Of a stretch of 64,000 bases of DNA, positions 1-8,566 are shown piece by piece (positions within the stretch are counted from its first letter, which is position 1; every line of letters starts with the position of its first letter). Origin of the DNA: an uncultured Clostridia bacterium. Lineage in GTDB: Bacteria; Bacillota; Clostridia; UBA1381. Below the pieces are notes generated by a model, which searched no databases, was not told the origin of the DNA, and was given only the letters and a program-made list of their open reading frames with translations. Made by a program: the position numbers and the translations under genes. The stretch is from contig CANRKO010000003.1 in NCBI GenBank assembly GCA_947631235.1, positions 69,193 through 133,192 on the forward strand. The letters run 5' to 3'.

Positions 1-1467
1 TATATTGACCGCCTGGTAGTTGGCTTTGTACAAAAGGAACTGATGCTCGTGTACCATGCCGAGTCTGCCGTTTTTAAACAGTACCATTTTAACGGGTATA
101 TCCCAGTAAGCCATCGTACCCATTTCCGGCAGATCCATTTGGAAAGAGCCGTCGCCCATTACGGCAATCACGGGCTTTTCACCCTTCGCCGCCACGGACG
201 CGCCTATCGCGGCGGGAAGTCCGTAGCCCATCGTGCCGAAACCGCCCGACGTAAGGAACGCGCGGGGCGTTTTGAAGTTGTAGTTGTTCGCCGTCCAAAT
301 CTGGTTCTGACCGACCTCGGTCGAAACGTACGCGTCGGAATGTGTCTTTTCGGAAAGCACCGTCATAAAGTATTTCGGATTTACGAAACCGTTGTCCTCG
401 CTAAACGGCTCGTGAGTGAACCGTGCGCGCAATTCCTCGGCTTCGCGCACCCATTCCTTTTCGGCTTTGTAGCCGCTCATCAGCGGCGTAAGCTGTTCGA
501 GTACGTCCTTTATATCGCCGACAACGGGAATGTACGGCTGGACGTTCTTGCCTATTTCCGCGGGGTCGATGTCAATATGTATGAGCTTATTGCCATCTTC
601 AAGACCCTTGATGTGCGCGACCGTTCTGTCGCCGAGACGCGAACCCATTACGATAACGGTGTCCGCGCGGTTGAAAATCATATTGGCGCGCTTTACGCCG
701 TGCGAGCCAATCATGCCGTAGTAGGAATGGTGGTCGCACGGAAGTACGCCTATGCCCATCATTGTGGAAACGACGGGTATGTCAGTTTCTTTTACGAATT
801 TGCGCAGCTCGTTTACCGCGTCGGATATAACGATTCCGCCGCCCGCGAGTATTACGGGCTTTTTGGACGATTTTATCGCTTCCGCGACCTTCTTCACCTG
901 CGACTCGTTAGCCTTGCCGGTAAGCTTGTAGCCGCGTATGCTGACGTTATCGTCCTCGTCGGGGTAATCGTACTCCGCCTTAAGTAAATCCATGGGGAAG
1001 TCGATGAGTACGGGTCCCGGTCTGCCCGTCTCCGCGATGTGGAACGCTTCGTTTACGACTCTCGGTATATCGAGTCCGTCTTTAATAAGGTAGCTGTGCT
1101 TTGTGAAAGGCAGCGTCGCGCCGGTAATGTCTACCTCCTGGAACGCGTCCTTGCCTATGAGCGGCGTCGCCACCTGACCCGTAAGCGCCACCATCGGAAC
1201 GGAGTCCATGTAAGCCGTGGCGATACCCGTTATGAGGTTCGTCGCGCCCGGACCCGACGTGGCGGTGCATACGCCCGCTCTTTTCGTGACCCTCGCATAG
1301 CCCGACGCCATGTGCGCCGCGCCCTGCTCGTTTCGTGTCAAAATATGTTTTACGGAGGAAAGAGACAGCTTGTCTATTATGGGACAGTTGGCAGCGCCCG
1401 GGTAACCGAACACAACCTCGACGCCGTTCTTCTCCAAGGTTTTAACAACCATTTCAGCACCGGTCAT
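1..1467 (-). CDS. ilvB: Acetolactate synthase large subunit (3' end cut by window edge)
   Basis: Reverse-strand translation begins MTGAEMVVKTLEKNGVEVVFGYPGAANCPIIDKL...NEQGAAHMASGYARVTKRAGVCTATSGPGATNLITGIATAYMDSVP, typical of the ThDP-binding acetolactate synthase family; GGAGG upstream of the start. Open at the window start, so absent from the ORF track. Confidence 0.93.
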   Translation of the reverse strand, partial: MTGAEMVVKTLEKNGVEVVFGYPGAANCPIIDKLSLSSVKHILTRNEQGAAHMASGYARVTKRAGVCTATSGPGATNLITGIATAYMDSVPMVALTGQVATPLIGKDAFQEVDITGATLPFTKHSYLIKDGLDIPRVVNEAFHIAETGRPGPVLIDFPMDLLKAEYDYPDEDDNVSIRGYKLTGKANESQVKKVAEAIKSSKKPVILAGGGIVISDAVNELRKFVKETDIPVVSTMMGIGVLPCDHHSYYGMIGSHGVKRANMIFNRADTVIVMGSRLGDRTVAHIKGLEDGNKLIHIDIDPAEIGKNVQPYIPVVGDIKDVLEQLTPLMSGYKAEKEWVREAEELRARFTHEPFSEDNGFVNPKYFMTVLSEKTHSDAYVSTEVGQNQIWTANNYNFKTPRAFLTSGGFGTMGYGLPAAIGASVAAKGEKPVIAVMGDGSFQMDLPEMGTMAYWDIPVKMVLFKNGRLGMVHEHQFLLYKANYQAVNI

Positions 1468-1655
1468 TCTCAAAAAAATTCCTCCTTTTCATTATAAATA
1501 TAGTGTCCTCGGCGCGTTTGTTTGCCTTGCGCCGTAAAACCATCTCATTTGGTTAGTCTTGTGGAAAACCGAAATTTTTTCGATGGTGCTGCCGACAGCA
1601 TATGCTGTCCGCGCGGGTTTGCCGCGCACGCGCGACCTGCCGTTTCAGGTCGTAC
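1467..1655 (-). promoter_or_regulatory. Structured 5' leader of ilvB (several consecutive hairpins)
   Basis: On the minus strand between the promoter and ilvB start: stems at 1633-1652 (CGACCTG/CAGGTCG), 1611-1627 (GCGCGG/CCGCGC), 1594-1609 (perfect palindrome GACAGCATATGCTGTC), 1538-1554 (AACCA/TGGTT), 1511-1533 (GGCGC/GCGCC). Confidence 0.5.
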
Positions 1656-1661
1656 ATAGCT

Positions 1662-1690
1662 ATTTTATCAGCCTGCGGCGTAATTGTCAA
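1662..1690 (-). promoter_or_regulatory. Sigma-A type promoter for ilvB
   Basis: Minus strand TTGACA-17 nt-TAAAAT (plus-strand TGTCAA 1685-1690 and ATTTTA 1662-1667). Confidence 0.7.
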
Positions 1691-1761
1691 CAGCTTTTTG
1701 ATACCTGTATGCAAATTTGAACGAACGCGGTAAAAAATATGAACACAATTACCAAATATAA

Positions 1762-1790
1762 TTGACATTCGGGCGCGAATAATGTATAAT
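1762..1790 (+). promoter_or_regulatory. Sigma-A type promoter for the GH105-like gene
   Basis: TTGACA (1762-1767), 17 nt, TATAAT (1785-1790). Confidence 0.8.
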
Positions 1791-1828
1791 TAAACCAATG
1801 ACTAATTTTATGCAAAGGAGACAGAACA

Positions 1829-3976
1829 ATGGGCTATTATTTTGACGATTCCGTGAGCATAAACGCTTACGAAGGCACCGACCCGAAGGCGATATTGTCC
1901 TCGCTCGCGTACCGCTACATGGGACAGAATTTAAAGCACGGTCTTTATTACCGCGCGTATACGAATAACGGTATCGTCCGCACGACCGATTACCGCTACC
2001 TTGTGGATTTCAACAAGATTTTCCCCGAGGCGAAGAGCAAGGACTGCGTTTGGGCGTTCGCGACGACGTACAGCGACGGCGACGCGAATTTCGGTTTTGA
2101 CATTAACTGTTTCGGCCCGATGGAGATGTACGTGAACGGCGAGCAGGTGTACAAGTCGGATATTTTCAAGGAGAGATATTCCGAAACAGCGACGCGCATT
2201 TTCTTTGACGTGCATAAGGGCTGGAACGACATACGCATCAAGTTCAAGAAAACGACGGCGGGTTTCGGCTCGCAGTTCGGCACGTGGATAGGTAAGTGGG
2301 ATTTCTACACAATCATGCCGACGAAGGAGCGTATGGGCAGAGAGGGATTTGTGTTTACCGAGCTTGTTCCCGACGACTATGAACCGCAGTTCGAGGTGGG
2401 TATGAGCGAAAAGGATTTCGACAAAAAGCTTTACCCCGAAACGGAGTGGTCTGACGACGAGAAGAAAAAGGGCTGCCTTACGCGTATGTTCGGCACTCCC
2501 GAGGGTAAGTACGCGGTCGGCTACGCGAAGGTGTTCTTCGACGATATTAAGGACACAAAGCATAAAATCACGCTCGACACGCTCGGCGAGACGGTCGTTT
2601 ATTTAAATAAGAAAGAAGTGTTCAAAACAAGCGGCGGCAAGGGGACATTCGAGGTTGACGCGCCTTTGGGCGAATACGATTTGCACGTAAAGTGCGTGTG
2701 CGGCGGAGATTGGGGCTTTGCGCTCGAATGTCCGACGGGCGAGCTGAGAAACGCGGCGCGTGTTAAGGGTACGAACGATATTTGGATGTACATAGGCGCG
2801 TTCGACGCGGACTACGATTTCCCGTTCGATAAGGCGTCGGATATGCTCCATGTTGTCGGCGAGCCGAAAACGTATTGGCGGCTTGACGAGCCGGACACGT
2901 TCGTAAGACCGTACAACGAAAACACACTGTACGGAAGGTGGAATTATCCGCTGGGCGTTACGATGTACGGACTTTTGCACACGGCTATGCTTATCGGCTC
3001 GGAGGACATCAAAAATTACATAAGAGAGCATGTGCAGCTTTGCATTGACACGTTTGAGTACGCGATGTGGGATAAGGAGCAGTACGGCGGAGCGACGAGT
3101 ATTCACAATCTGCTCACGTCGATAGACAGCCTTGACGACTGCGGCTCGTTCGCGTCAACGATGCTGGAGGTTCATAAGTATCTCGGTTTGAAGGACGTGA
3201 AGGTCGTTGCGGATTACGTCGGCGATTACATATTCAATCATCAGGACAGGCTCGAGGACGGTACGTTCTGGCGTAAGGATATGATGCACCATTTCCACAA
3301 CCTTACGATGTGGGCTGACGACCTCTACATGAGCGTTCCGTTCCTGACGCGCTACTATGAGTTTACAGGCGACCAAAAGTACATCGACGACGCGGCGAAC
3401 CAGTTCTTCGGCTTCAAGAAGCGTCTGTTTATGCCGGAGCAGAGCATAATGTCGCACGTTTACGACTTCAAATACGACACAAAGACGAATGTTCCTTGGG
3501 GACGCGGCAACGGCTGGGTCGTATTCTCGATGACGGAGCTGCTCGAAAAGCTGCCTGAGGATCATCCGAAGAGAAATGATTTGATTGAGTTCCTCAACAC
3601 GCTGTGCGAGGGTTATCTCAAACTGCAGGACGGGGACGGTATGTGGCACCAGGTAATAACCGATTGGGACAGCTACCCCGAAACCTCCTGCACATCGATG
3701 TTTATTTACGCGTTCTCGCGCGGTATACGTTTCGGCTGGCTCAAAAACCCCGAAAAGTACGTGAAGGCTATCTACAAGGGCTGGGAGGCTATCTCAAAGA
3801 CGAGCGTTGACAGAGGCGGAAACGTTTACGGCGTGTGCCGCGGCTCGGAGTTCTCATTCATACCCGATTACTATAAGTATGAATTGGGCTGGAATTTGAA
3901 CGACACGCACGGCACGGGCATAGTAATGCTCGCGGGTATCGAGGTTATAAGACTCGGAGAATTTCTCGAAAAATAA
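1829..3976 (+). CDS. Glycoside hydrolase family 88/105-like (unsaturated rhamnogalacturonyl hydrolase) with extra N-terminal region
   Basis: C-terminal half resembles YteR/GH105: YGRWNYPLGVTMYGLLHTA, MWADDLYMSVPFLTRYYEFTGDQKYIDDAANQF, NVPWGRGNGWVVFSMTELLEKLPEDHP. Confidence 0.8.
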   Translation: MGYYFDDSVSINAYEGTDPKAILSSLAYRYMGQNLKHGLYYRAYTNNGIVRTTDYRYLVDFNKIFPEAKSKDCVWAFATTYSDGDANFGFDINCFGPMEMYVNGEQVYKSDIFKERYSETATRIFFDVHKGWNDIRIKFKKTTAGFGSQFGTWIGKWDFYTIMPTKERMGREGFVFTELVPDDYEPQFEVGMSEKDFDKKLYPETEWSDDEKKKGCLTRMFGTPEGKYAVGYAKVFFDDIKDTKHKITLDTLGETVVYLNKKEVFKTSGGKGTFEVDAPLGEYDLHVKCVCGGDWGFALECPTGELRNAARVKGTNDIWMYIGAFDADYDFPFDKASDMLHVVGEPKTYWRLDEPDTFVRPYNENTLYGRWNYPLGVTMYGLLHTAMLIGSEDIKNYIREHVQLCIDTFEYAMWDKEQYGGATSIHNLLTSIDSLDDCGSFASTMLEVHKYLGLKDVKVVADYVGDYIFNHQDRLEDGTFWRKDMMHHFHNLTMWADDLYMSVPFLTRYYEFTGDQKYIDDAANQFFGFKKRLFMPEQSIMSHVYDFKYDTKTNVPWGRGNGWVVFSMTELLEKLPEDHPKRNDLIEFLNTLCEGYLKLQDGDGMWHQVITDWDSYPETSCTSMFIYAFSRGIRFGWLKNPEKYVKAIYKGWEAISKTSVDRGGNVYGVCRGSEFSFIPDYYKYELGWNLNDTHGTGIVMLAGIEVIRLGEFLEK

Positions 3977-3998
3977 CGTTTGGTTAAATTAAACAAAG

Positions 3999-4030
3999 AA
4001 AAACGGCGGTCTGTAAGACCGCCGTTTTTT
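3999..4030 (+). terminator. Rho-independent terminator
   Basis: AAAACGGCGGTCTGTAAGACCGCCGTTTTTT. Confidence 0.85.
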
Positions 4031-4194
4031 ATCGTTAAATTTAACAATACACCTCCGGTTTTTTTATGGACTTTTTAGCCTATTTTATGGTAACATGAGT
4101 TACGTCACTTTAAATATGTTAAGGCTCGCGGTAGTTAATTTATACAAAACAACAAAATTTTTTAAAAAAAATTGCATTTTTTTCACAAAAACTA

Positions 4195-4223
4195 TTGCAA
4201 TCTTTACCGAAATGAGCTATAAT
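4195..4223 (+). promoter_or_regulatory. Promoter of the LplB-LplC-LipO operon
   Basis: TTGCAA (4195-4200), 17 nt, TATAAT (4218-4223). Confidence 0.6.
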
Positions 4224-4326
4224 ATATTTATTGAATTTATACCTTTGTGCAAATTGCGGACAAATTGCCCGATTTCCGCAGATTGCGCAAATGTTGTAAA
4301 CACACAAAATTTAGGGAGGGTATGCT

Positions 4327-5322
4327 ATGGCTAAAGCTCAAAAAATTGTGCTTACTCCCGAGGAGAAAGCACATCAAAAGGTGAGAAGACGGGCGCAGAT
4401 AAAGCGCGACAGATGGATATATCTGTTACTCTTGCCCGGATTTTTGTATTTTATAATCTTTAAAATCGTACCTATGTACGGCGTACTTATCGCATTTAAA
4501 GATTACTATGCGCCGAGCCAGTTCTTCGGACCGGGATTTTCCGAGTTCGGAAAGGATTGGGTAGGATTTGAGAACTTCAGACTGTTCCTTACGGACTCGT
4601 CCTTCTGGATGCTCCTGAGAAACACGCTGATAATCTCGGGAATGAATATTATATTCTTCTTCCCGCTCCCGATCATAATGGCGCTGCTTTTGAACGAAAT
4701 GAAGGTTCAGTGGTACAAGAAGGCTATCCAGACGCTTGTATACGTACCTCACTTCGTATCTATGGTAGTCGTATTCTCGATTACATACGTACTTTTGAGA
4801 GCGCCTGCGGCAAAGGAATCGGGCGGCGCTATCTACGAAATCGTTAAAACCTTAAACGGCGGCAACGGAGTCGATATAATGCAGGACAAGATTGCAATAT
4901 ATTGGGTTGTCCTTCTCCAGAATGTTTGGAAGGAAACAGGTTGGGGAACGATCATCTTCCTTGCGGCTCTGGCGGGTGTTGACGTAGAGCAGTATGAGGC
5001 GGCTATAGTTGACGGCGCTAACCGTTGGCAGCAGCTCATCTACATAACACTTCCGGCAATCACGGGCACGATTGTCACAATGTTAATCCTCAGAATGGGA
5101 AGCGTTCTTAACACAGGTTACGAACAGCTCATCCTGTTAAAGAACAGCGGTAACGCGGACTCTATCCAGACCTTCGACACATACGTATACTTCCAAGGTA
5201 TGCAAGGCGGTGAATACGGTTATACGACGGCGGTATCATTGTTCAAGTCAATTATCAGTATTATCTTCATCCAGTCGGCAAACGCTATCGCTAAGCATGC
5301 CGGTCAGGAAGGTCTTTATTAA
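4327..5322 (+). CDS. Carbohydrate ABC transporter permease, LplB family
   Basis: PGFLYFIIFKIVPMYGVLIAFKDY, EAAIVDGANRWQQLIYITLPAI (EAA loop); operon partner of an LplC-type permease and a solute-binding lipoprotein. Confidence 0.88.
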   Translation: MAKAQKIVLTPEEKAHQKVRRRAQIKRDRWIYLLLLPGFLYFIIFKIVPMYGVLIAFKDYYAPSQFFGPGFSEFGKDWVGFENFRLFLTDSSFWMLLRNTLIISGMNIIFFFPLPIIMALLLNEMKVQWYKKAIQTLVYVPHFVSMVVVFSITYVLLRAPAAKESGGAIYEIVKTLNGGNGVDIMQDKIAIYWVVLLQNVWKETGWGTIIFLAALAGVDVEQYEAAIVDGANRWQQLIYITLPAITGTIVTMLILRMGSVLNTGYEQLILLKNSGNADSIQTFDTYVYFQGMQGGEYGYTTAVSLFKSIISIIFIQSANAIAKHAGQEGLY

Positions 5323-5342
5323 AGAAGGGAGGACGAGAGAGT

Positions 5343-6221
5343 ATGATAAGTATAAAAAGAAGAAGTCTCGGCGACTTCATCGGAGATATTGTTATATACG
5401 CCGTAATGACCATTCTTGCATTGCTCATGGTCATTCCCTTCATCTATGTAATTGCGGCGTCCTTTGCTAAGGAGTCCGAAATTCAGACAAGACCGTTGTT
5501 CCTTTGGCCGGAGCAGCCTACGCTCGCGGCGTATAAAAAGGTATTTGATATGAATGACATGGGACCGACGGTATTCCGTTCACTTGGCGTTTCAATCGGC
5601 GTAACGCTCGTAGGTACGCTCGTAAACATGTTGTTCACAACGACAATGGCATACGGACTTTCGAGAAAAGATCTTGTAGGTAAGGGTCCGATACTTAAAA
5701 TGGTAATGTTCACCATGGTATTCAGCGGCGGTATGATTCCTACCTTCCTCGTTGTAAGAGCCTTGGGAATGTATGACACTTTTGCGGCGCTTATTCTTCC
5801 GGGCGCGATCAGTGCGTACAACATGCTGATTGTAAGAAACTTCTTTATGGGTCTCCCGATTGAGCTTGAAGAAGCCGCTGCGATAGACGGATGTTCCGAG
5901 ATAGGAATATTCTTTAAGATAGCGCTTCCGCTTTCGATGCCTGTAATTGCGACCTTCAGCCTGTTCTACGGCGTTGGTCACTGGAACGACTACATGGCAT
6001 CGCTCATCTACATAGACGATCAGAAGAAGTATCCGTTTACCCTGGTGCTCCGCAGCCTTGTAATGCAGAACGCCGAGGAAATGACGGAGGGTGAACTTCC
6101 CCCGTCGGATACGCTGAAGATGGCGGTTATCGTTATAGGTACAATTCCTATCCTCTGCGTATATCCGTTCCTGCAAAAGCACTTTGCGGCAGGTACGATG
6201 GTCGGCGCCGTTAAGGGTTAA
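5343..6221 (+). CDS. Carbohydrate ABC transporter permease, LplC/YtcP-type
   Basis: MISIKRRSLGDFIGDIVIYAVMTILALLMVIPFIYVIAASFA; EAAAIDGCSEIGIFFKIALPLSMPVIATFSLFYGVGHWNDY; C-terminus FLQKHFAAGTMVGAVKG. Confidence 0.9.
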   Translation: MISIKRRSLGDFIGDIVIYAVMTILALLMVIPFIYVIAASFAKESEIQTRPLFLWPEQPTLAAYKKVFDMNDMGPTVFRSLGVSIGVTLVGTLVNMLFTTTMAYGLSRKDLVGKGPILKMVMFTMVFSGGMIPTFLVVRALGMYDTFAALILPGAISAYNMLIVRNFFMGLPIELEEAAAIDGCSEIGIFFKIALPLSMPVIATFSLFYGVGHWNDYMASLIYIDDQKKYPFTLVLRSLVMQNAEEMTEGELPPSDTLKMAVIVIGTIPILCVYPFLQKHFAAGTMVGAVKG

Positions 6222-6271
6222 TCCCGTCGGTGAAATCGGAATTAGACTTTTATGTAGGGAGGAATTAAAAT

Positions 6272-7909
6272 ATGACAAAAACTTTGAAAAGAGTTGTCTG
6301 CGCATCCGTCGCGTCGCTGATGCTTATCGGCGCGCTTGCGGGCTGCGGCAAGCAGACACAGCCCATAGACGGTGAAAACCCGACGATAGATATTCTCTGC
6401 AAAGCGTTTAACGCGACGTCCGCGGGACAAAGCAGCCCCGTTGTACAGGAGCTTGAAAATTACCTTGCGGAGCAGATGGGTGTAAACAGCTTGACGCTGA
6501 ATCTGAAGTGGGCGCCGAGCGCCACATACAACGAAAAGACCGTTACGACAATGGGGTCGGGCGTTTACCCGCACGCAATGCTCGTAAGTACGAGAAATTC
6601 GAGCGTTATCGTTGCCGCGAGAAAGGGTATATTCTGGAATATTACGGACGCATTCGCGCCCGACAGCCCGTATGAAAACCTTAAGCAGTCGAGCGAGCTT
6701 ATAAACAGAAACATCTCAATTGACGGTGACAACTACGGCATTTACAGATCCAGAGAGCTTGGACGTGCCGGTATATCGATAAGAAAAGACTGGCTCGACA
6801 ATCTTGGCGAGCCTATCCCCGAGACGCTTGAAGACCTCGACAGAGTTATGAGACGTTTCACGGAGGAGGATCCGGACGGCAATGGTGTGGATGATACATA
6901 CGGTATGATTATTTCTACATACCTCCAGGGTCCGCTCGATAACCTCGCACTGTGGAACGGTGCGCCGAACGCCTGGGGTATCGACCCCGCGACAGGCAAG
7001 CTTGCTCCGTCGTTCATGTTTGACCAGTATATCGAGGCTATGGACATGATCCACGATTGGTACAGCAAGGGCTACATAAACCAGAACATGGCTTCGCTTC
7101 CGGACGGTAAGTGGAATGAGGACTTCCTCAACGGAAAAGCAGGCATAATCATTGACGTTGCCGACCGTTCAAGAAGACTCGCTCAGAATATCGTGGAAGT
7201 TGAGGGTCAGGAGAACGCGGTAGTTGATGTATTCGGTTATGTTAAGAAGGACGCCGAGTCGCCCAAGAGAACACTTCCGACAACCGGTTACGACAGTTTC
7301 TATGTACTGCCGACGCCCGCGCTTCCGACGGAGGAGCAGCGCAACTTCATGCTTGGCGTAATGGATCACCTGAACGACCTTGAAGCTGTAAACATGATGA
7401 ACTACGGTATTGAAGGCATTCACTATAATGTGGTTGACGGCAGCTATGCGGAGAAGGTTGACGACAGTGCGCTTCAGGCTCAAATCAACGACCTTAACCA
7501 GCTCTCAATGGGTATAGTATCGTTCGAGAACGGCTTTAAGACGAAGTACAACGATTCGGCTGCTGTTGTTGCCGAGAAGGTTGATGCGGTTTACGCCGAC
7601 AACAAGCTTTGGGCTGTTGCTAACCCGGCTGAGCCTTACGTATCGCCGACGCAGACCAGAAGAGGTACGACGCTTGACGATATTATGGCTAACGCGAAGG
7701 CTAAGTACTGCGTAGGTCAGATCAGTCTCGACGCTTACAAGACTGAAATTCAGAGATGGCTTGACATGGGCGGTTACGACGTTGTTGATGAAATTAACAG
7801 TTCATTCGATGTTGATACGGTTGCTCAGGAGACAAAGCAGAGCATGATCGACGATGCAAACCAGAGAGGCGTTAAGATTGCGGACGGTGTAAACTACAAC
7901 CGCGACTAA
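6272..7909 (+). CDS. Extracellular solute-binding lipoprotein (LipO/YtcQ-type)
   Basis: Lipobox MTKTLKRVVCASVASLMLIGALAGCGK; third gene after LplB/LplC-like permeases; GISIRKDWLDNLGEPIPETLEDLDRVMRRF. Confidence 0.88.
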   Translation: MTKTLKRVVCASVASLMLIGALAGCGKQTQPIDGENPTIDILCKAFNATSAGQSSPVVQELENYLAEQMGVNSLTLNLKWAPSATYNEKTVTTMGSGVYPHAMLVSTRNSSVIVAARKGIFWNITDAFAPDSPYENLKQSSELINRNISIDGDNYGIYRSRELGRAGISIRKDWLDNLGEPIPETLEDLDRVMRRFTEEDPDGNGVDDTYGMIISTYLQGPLDNLALWNGAPNAWGIDPATGKLAPSFMFDQYIEAMDMIHDWYSKGYINQNMASLPDGKWNEDFLNGKAGIIIDVADRSRRLAQNIVEVEGQENAVVDVFGYVKKDAESPKRTLPTTGYDSFYVLPTPALPTEEQRNFMLGVMDHLNDLEAVNMMNYGIEGIHYNVVDGSYAEKVDDSALQAQINDLNQLSMGIVSFENGFKTKYNDSAAVVAEKVDAVYADNKLWAVANPAEPYVSPTQTRRGTTLDDIMANAKAKYCVGQISLDAYKTEIQRWLDMGGYDVVDEINSSFDVDTVAQETKQSMIDDANQRGVKIADGVNYNRD

Positions 7910-7928
7910 TGCTTAAAAACAAAAATTA

Positions 7929-7954
7929 AAAGAGCGCTTAGGCGCTCTTTTTTG
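7929..7954 (+). terminator. Rho-independent terminator
   Basis: AGAGCGCTTAGGCGCTCTTTTTT. Confidence 0.85.
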
Positions 7955-8062
7955 CGTTTTCAAAACATTTTGACAACAAAATAAAAAAGTACTGTTTTTT
8001 TCGTGCGTTTTATTGTATAATAATATATATAATAGGCATATTTTGGACAAGGAGGTCTGCAA

Positions 8063-8566
8063 ATGTCCGTAAATAAGATAACCTTCACAATAAATTCGCG
8101 CAGCTACACGGTCGTTGCCGAGGAGACGACCGAGTACCTCGAAAAGCTGTGCGCGCACGTGAACGAAAAGGTGGAAAACGTTTTGCGGGGAGGACAGAAC
8201 ATAATGGGCGAGCGTCCGCTTGTTCTCGCCGCGCTCAACATCTGTGACGAGTACTATAAGCAGCTTGAAAACAACGACGCCCTGAAAGAAAGGGCTGCCG
8301 AGCTTAAAGAGAAAAACGGCAGGCTCGAACGTGAGGCGGAACACGCGCAGGAAGAGCTTGACATGGTTAAAAGCGGACAAGTTTCGATCGACGAGGCTGC
8401 CATGCGCGCCGAGGTGAGCGACGCGAACGAAAAACTGAGCGGCGCGAACAACAAAATTAAATTCCTCGAAGGACAGGTAAAGAGTTTAAGGGAAAAAATC
8501 GCGGAGCTTGAAGAGCGCGACAGAAAGCGCGAGCAGGACTTTCTCGATTTGATAGACAAGCAGTAA
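8063..8566 (+). CDS. zapA: Cell division protein ZapA with long C-terminal coiled coil
   Basis: N-terminus MSVNKITFTINSRSYTVVAEETTEYLEKLCAHVNEKV and PLVLAALNICDEYYK match ZapA; Glu/Lys-rich coiled-coil tail. Confidence 0.82.
   Translation: MSVNKITFTINSRSYTVVAEETTEYLEKLCAHVNEKVENVLRGGQNIMGERPLVLAALNICDEYYKQLENNDALKERAAELKEKNGRLEREAEHAQEELDMVKSGQVSIDEAAMRAEVSDANEKLSGANNKIKFLEGQVKSLREKIAELEERDRKREQDFLDLIDKQ

Noticed and set aside
1467-1655. T-box leader for ilvB
   Set aside because: No T-box sequence or terminator/antiterminator pair was found.
1553-1768. 71-aa minus-strand ORF as an ilvB leader peptide
   Set aside because: It starts upstream of the predicted promoter and its codons are not enriched for Ile, Leu or Val.
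4095-4334. 79-aa ORF upstream of the LplB gene
   Set aside because: Crosses the promoter and the hairpin leader; AT-rich, with no RBS or homology signal.
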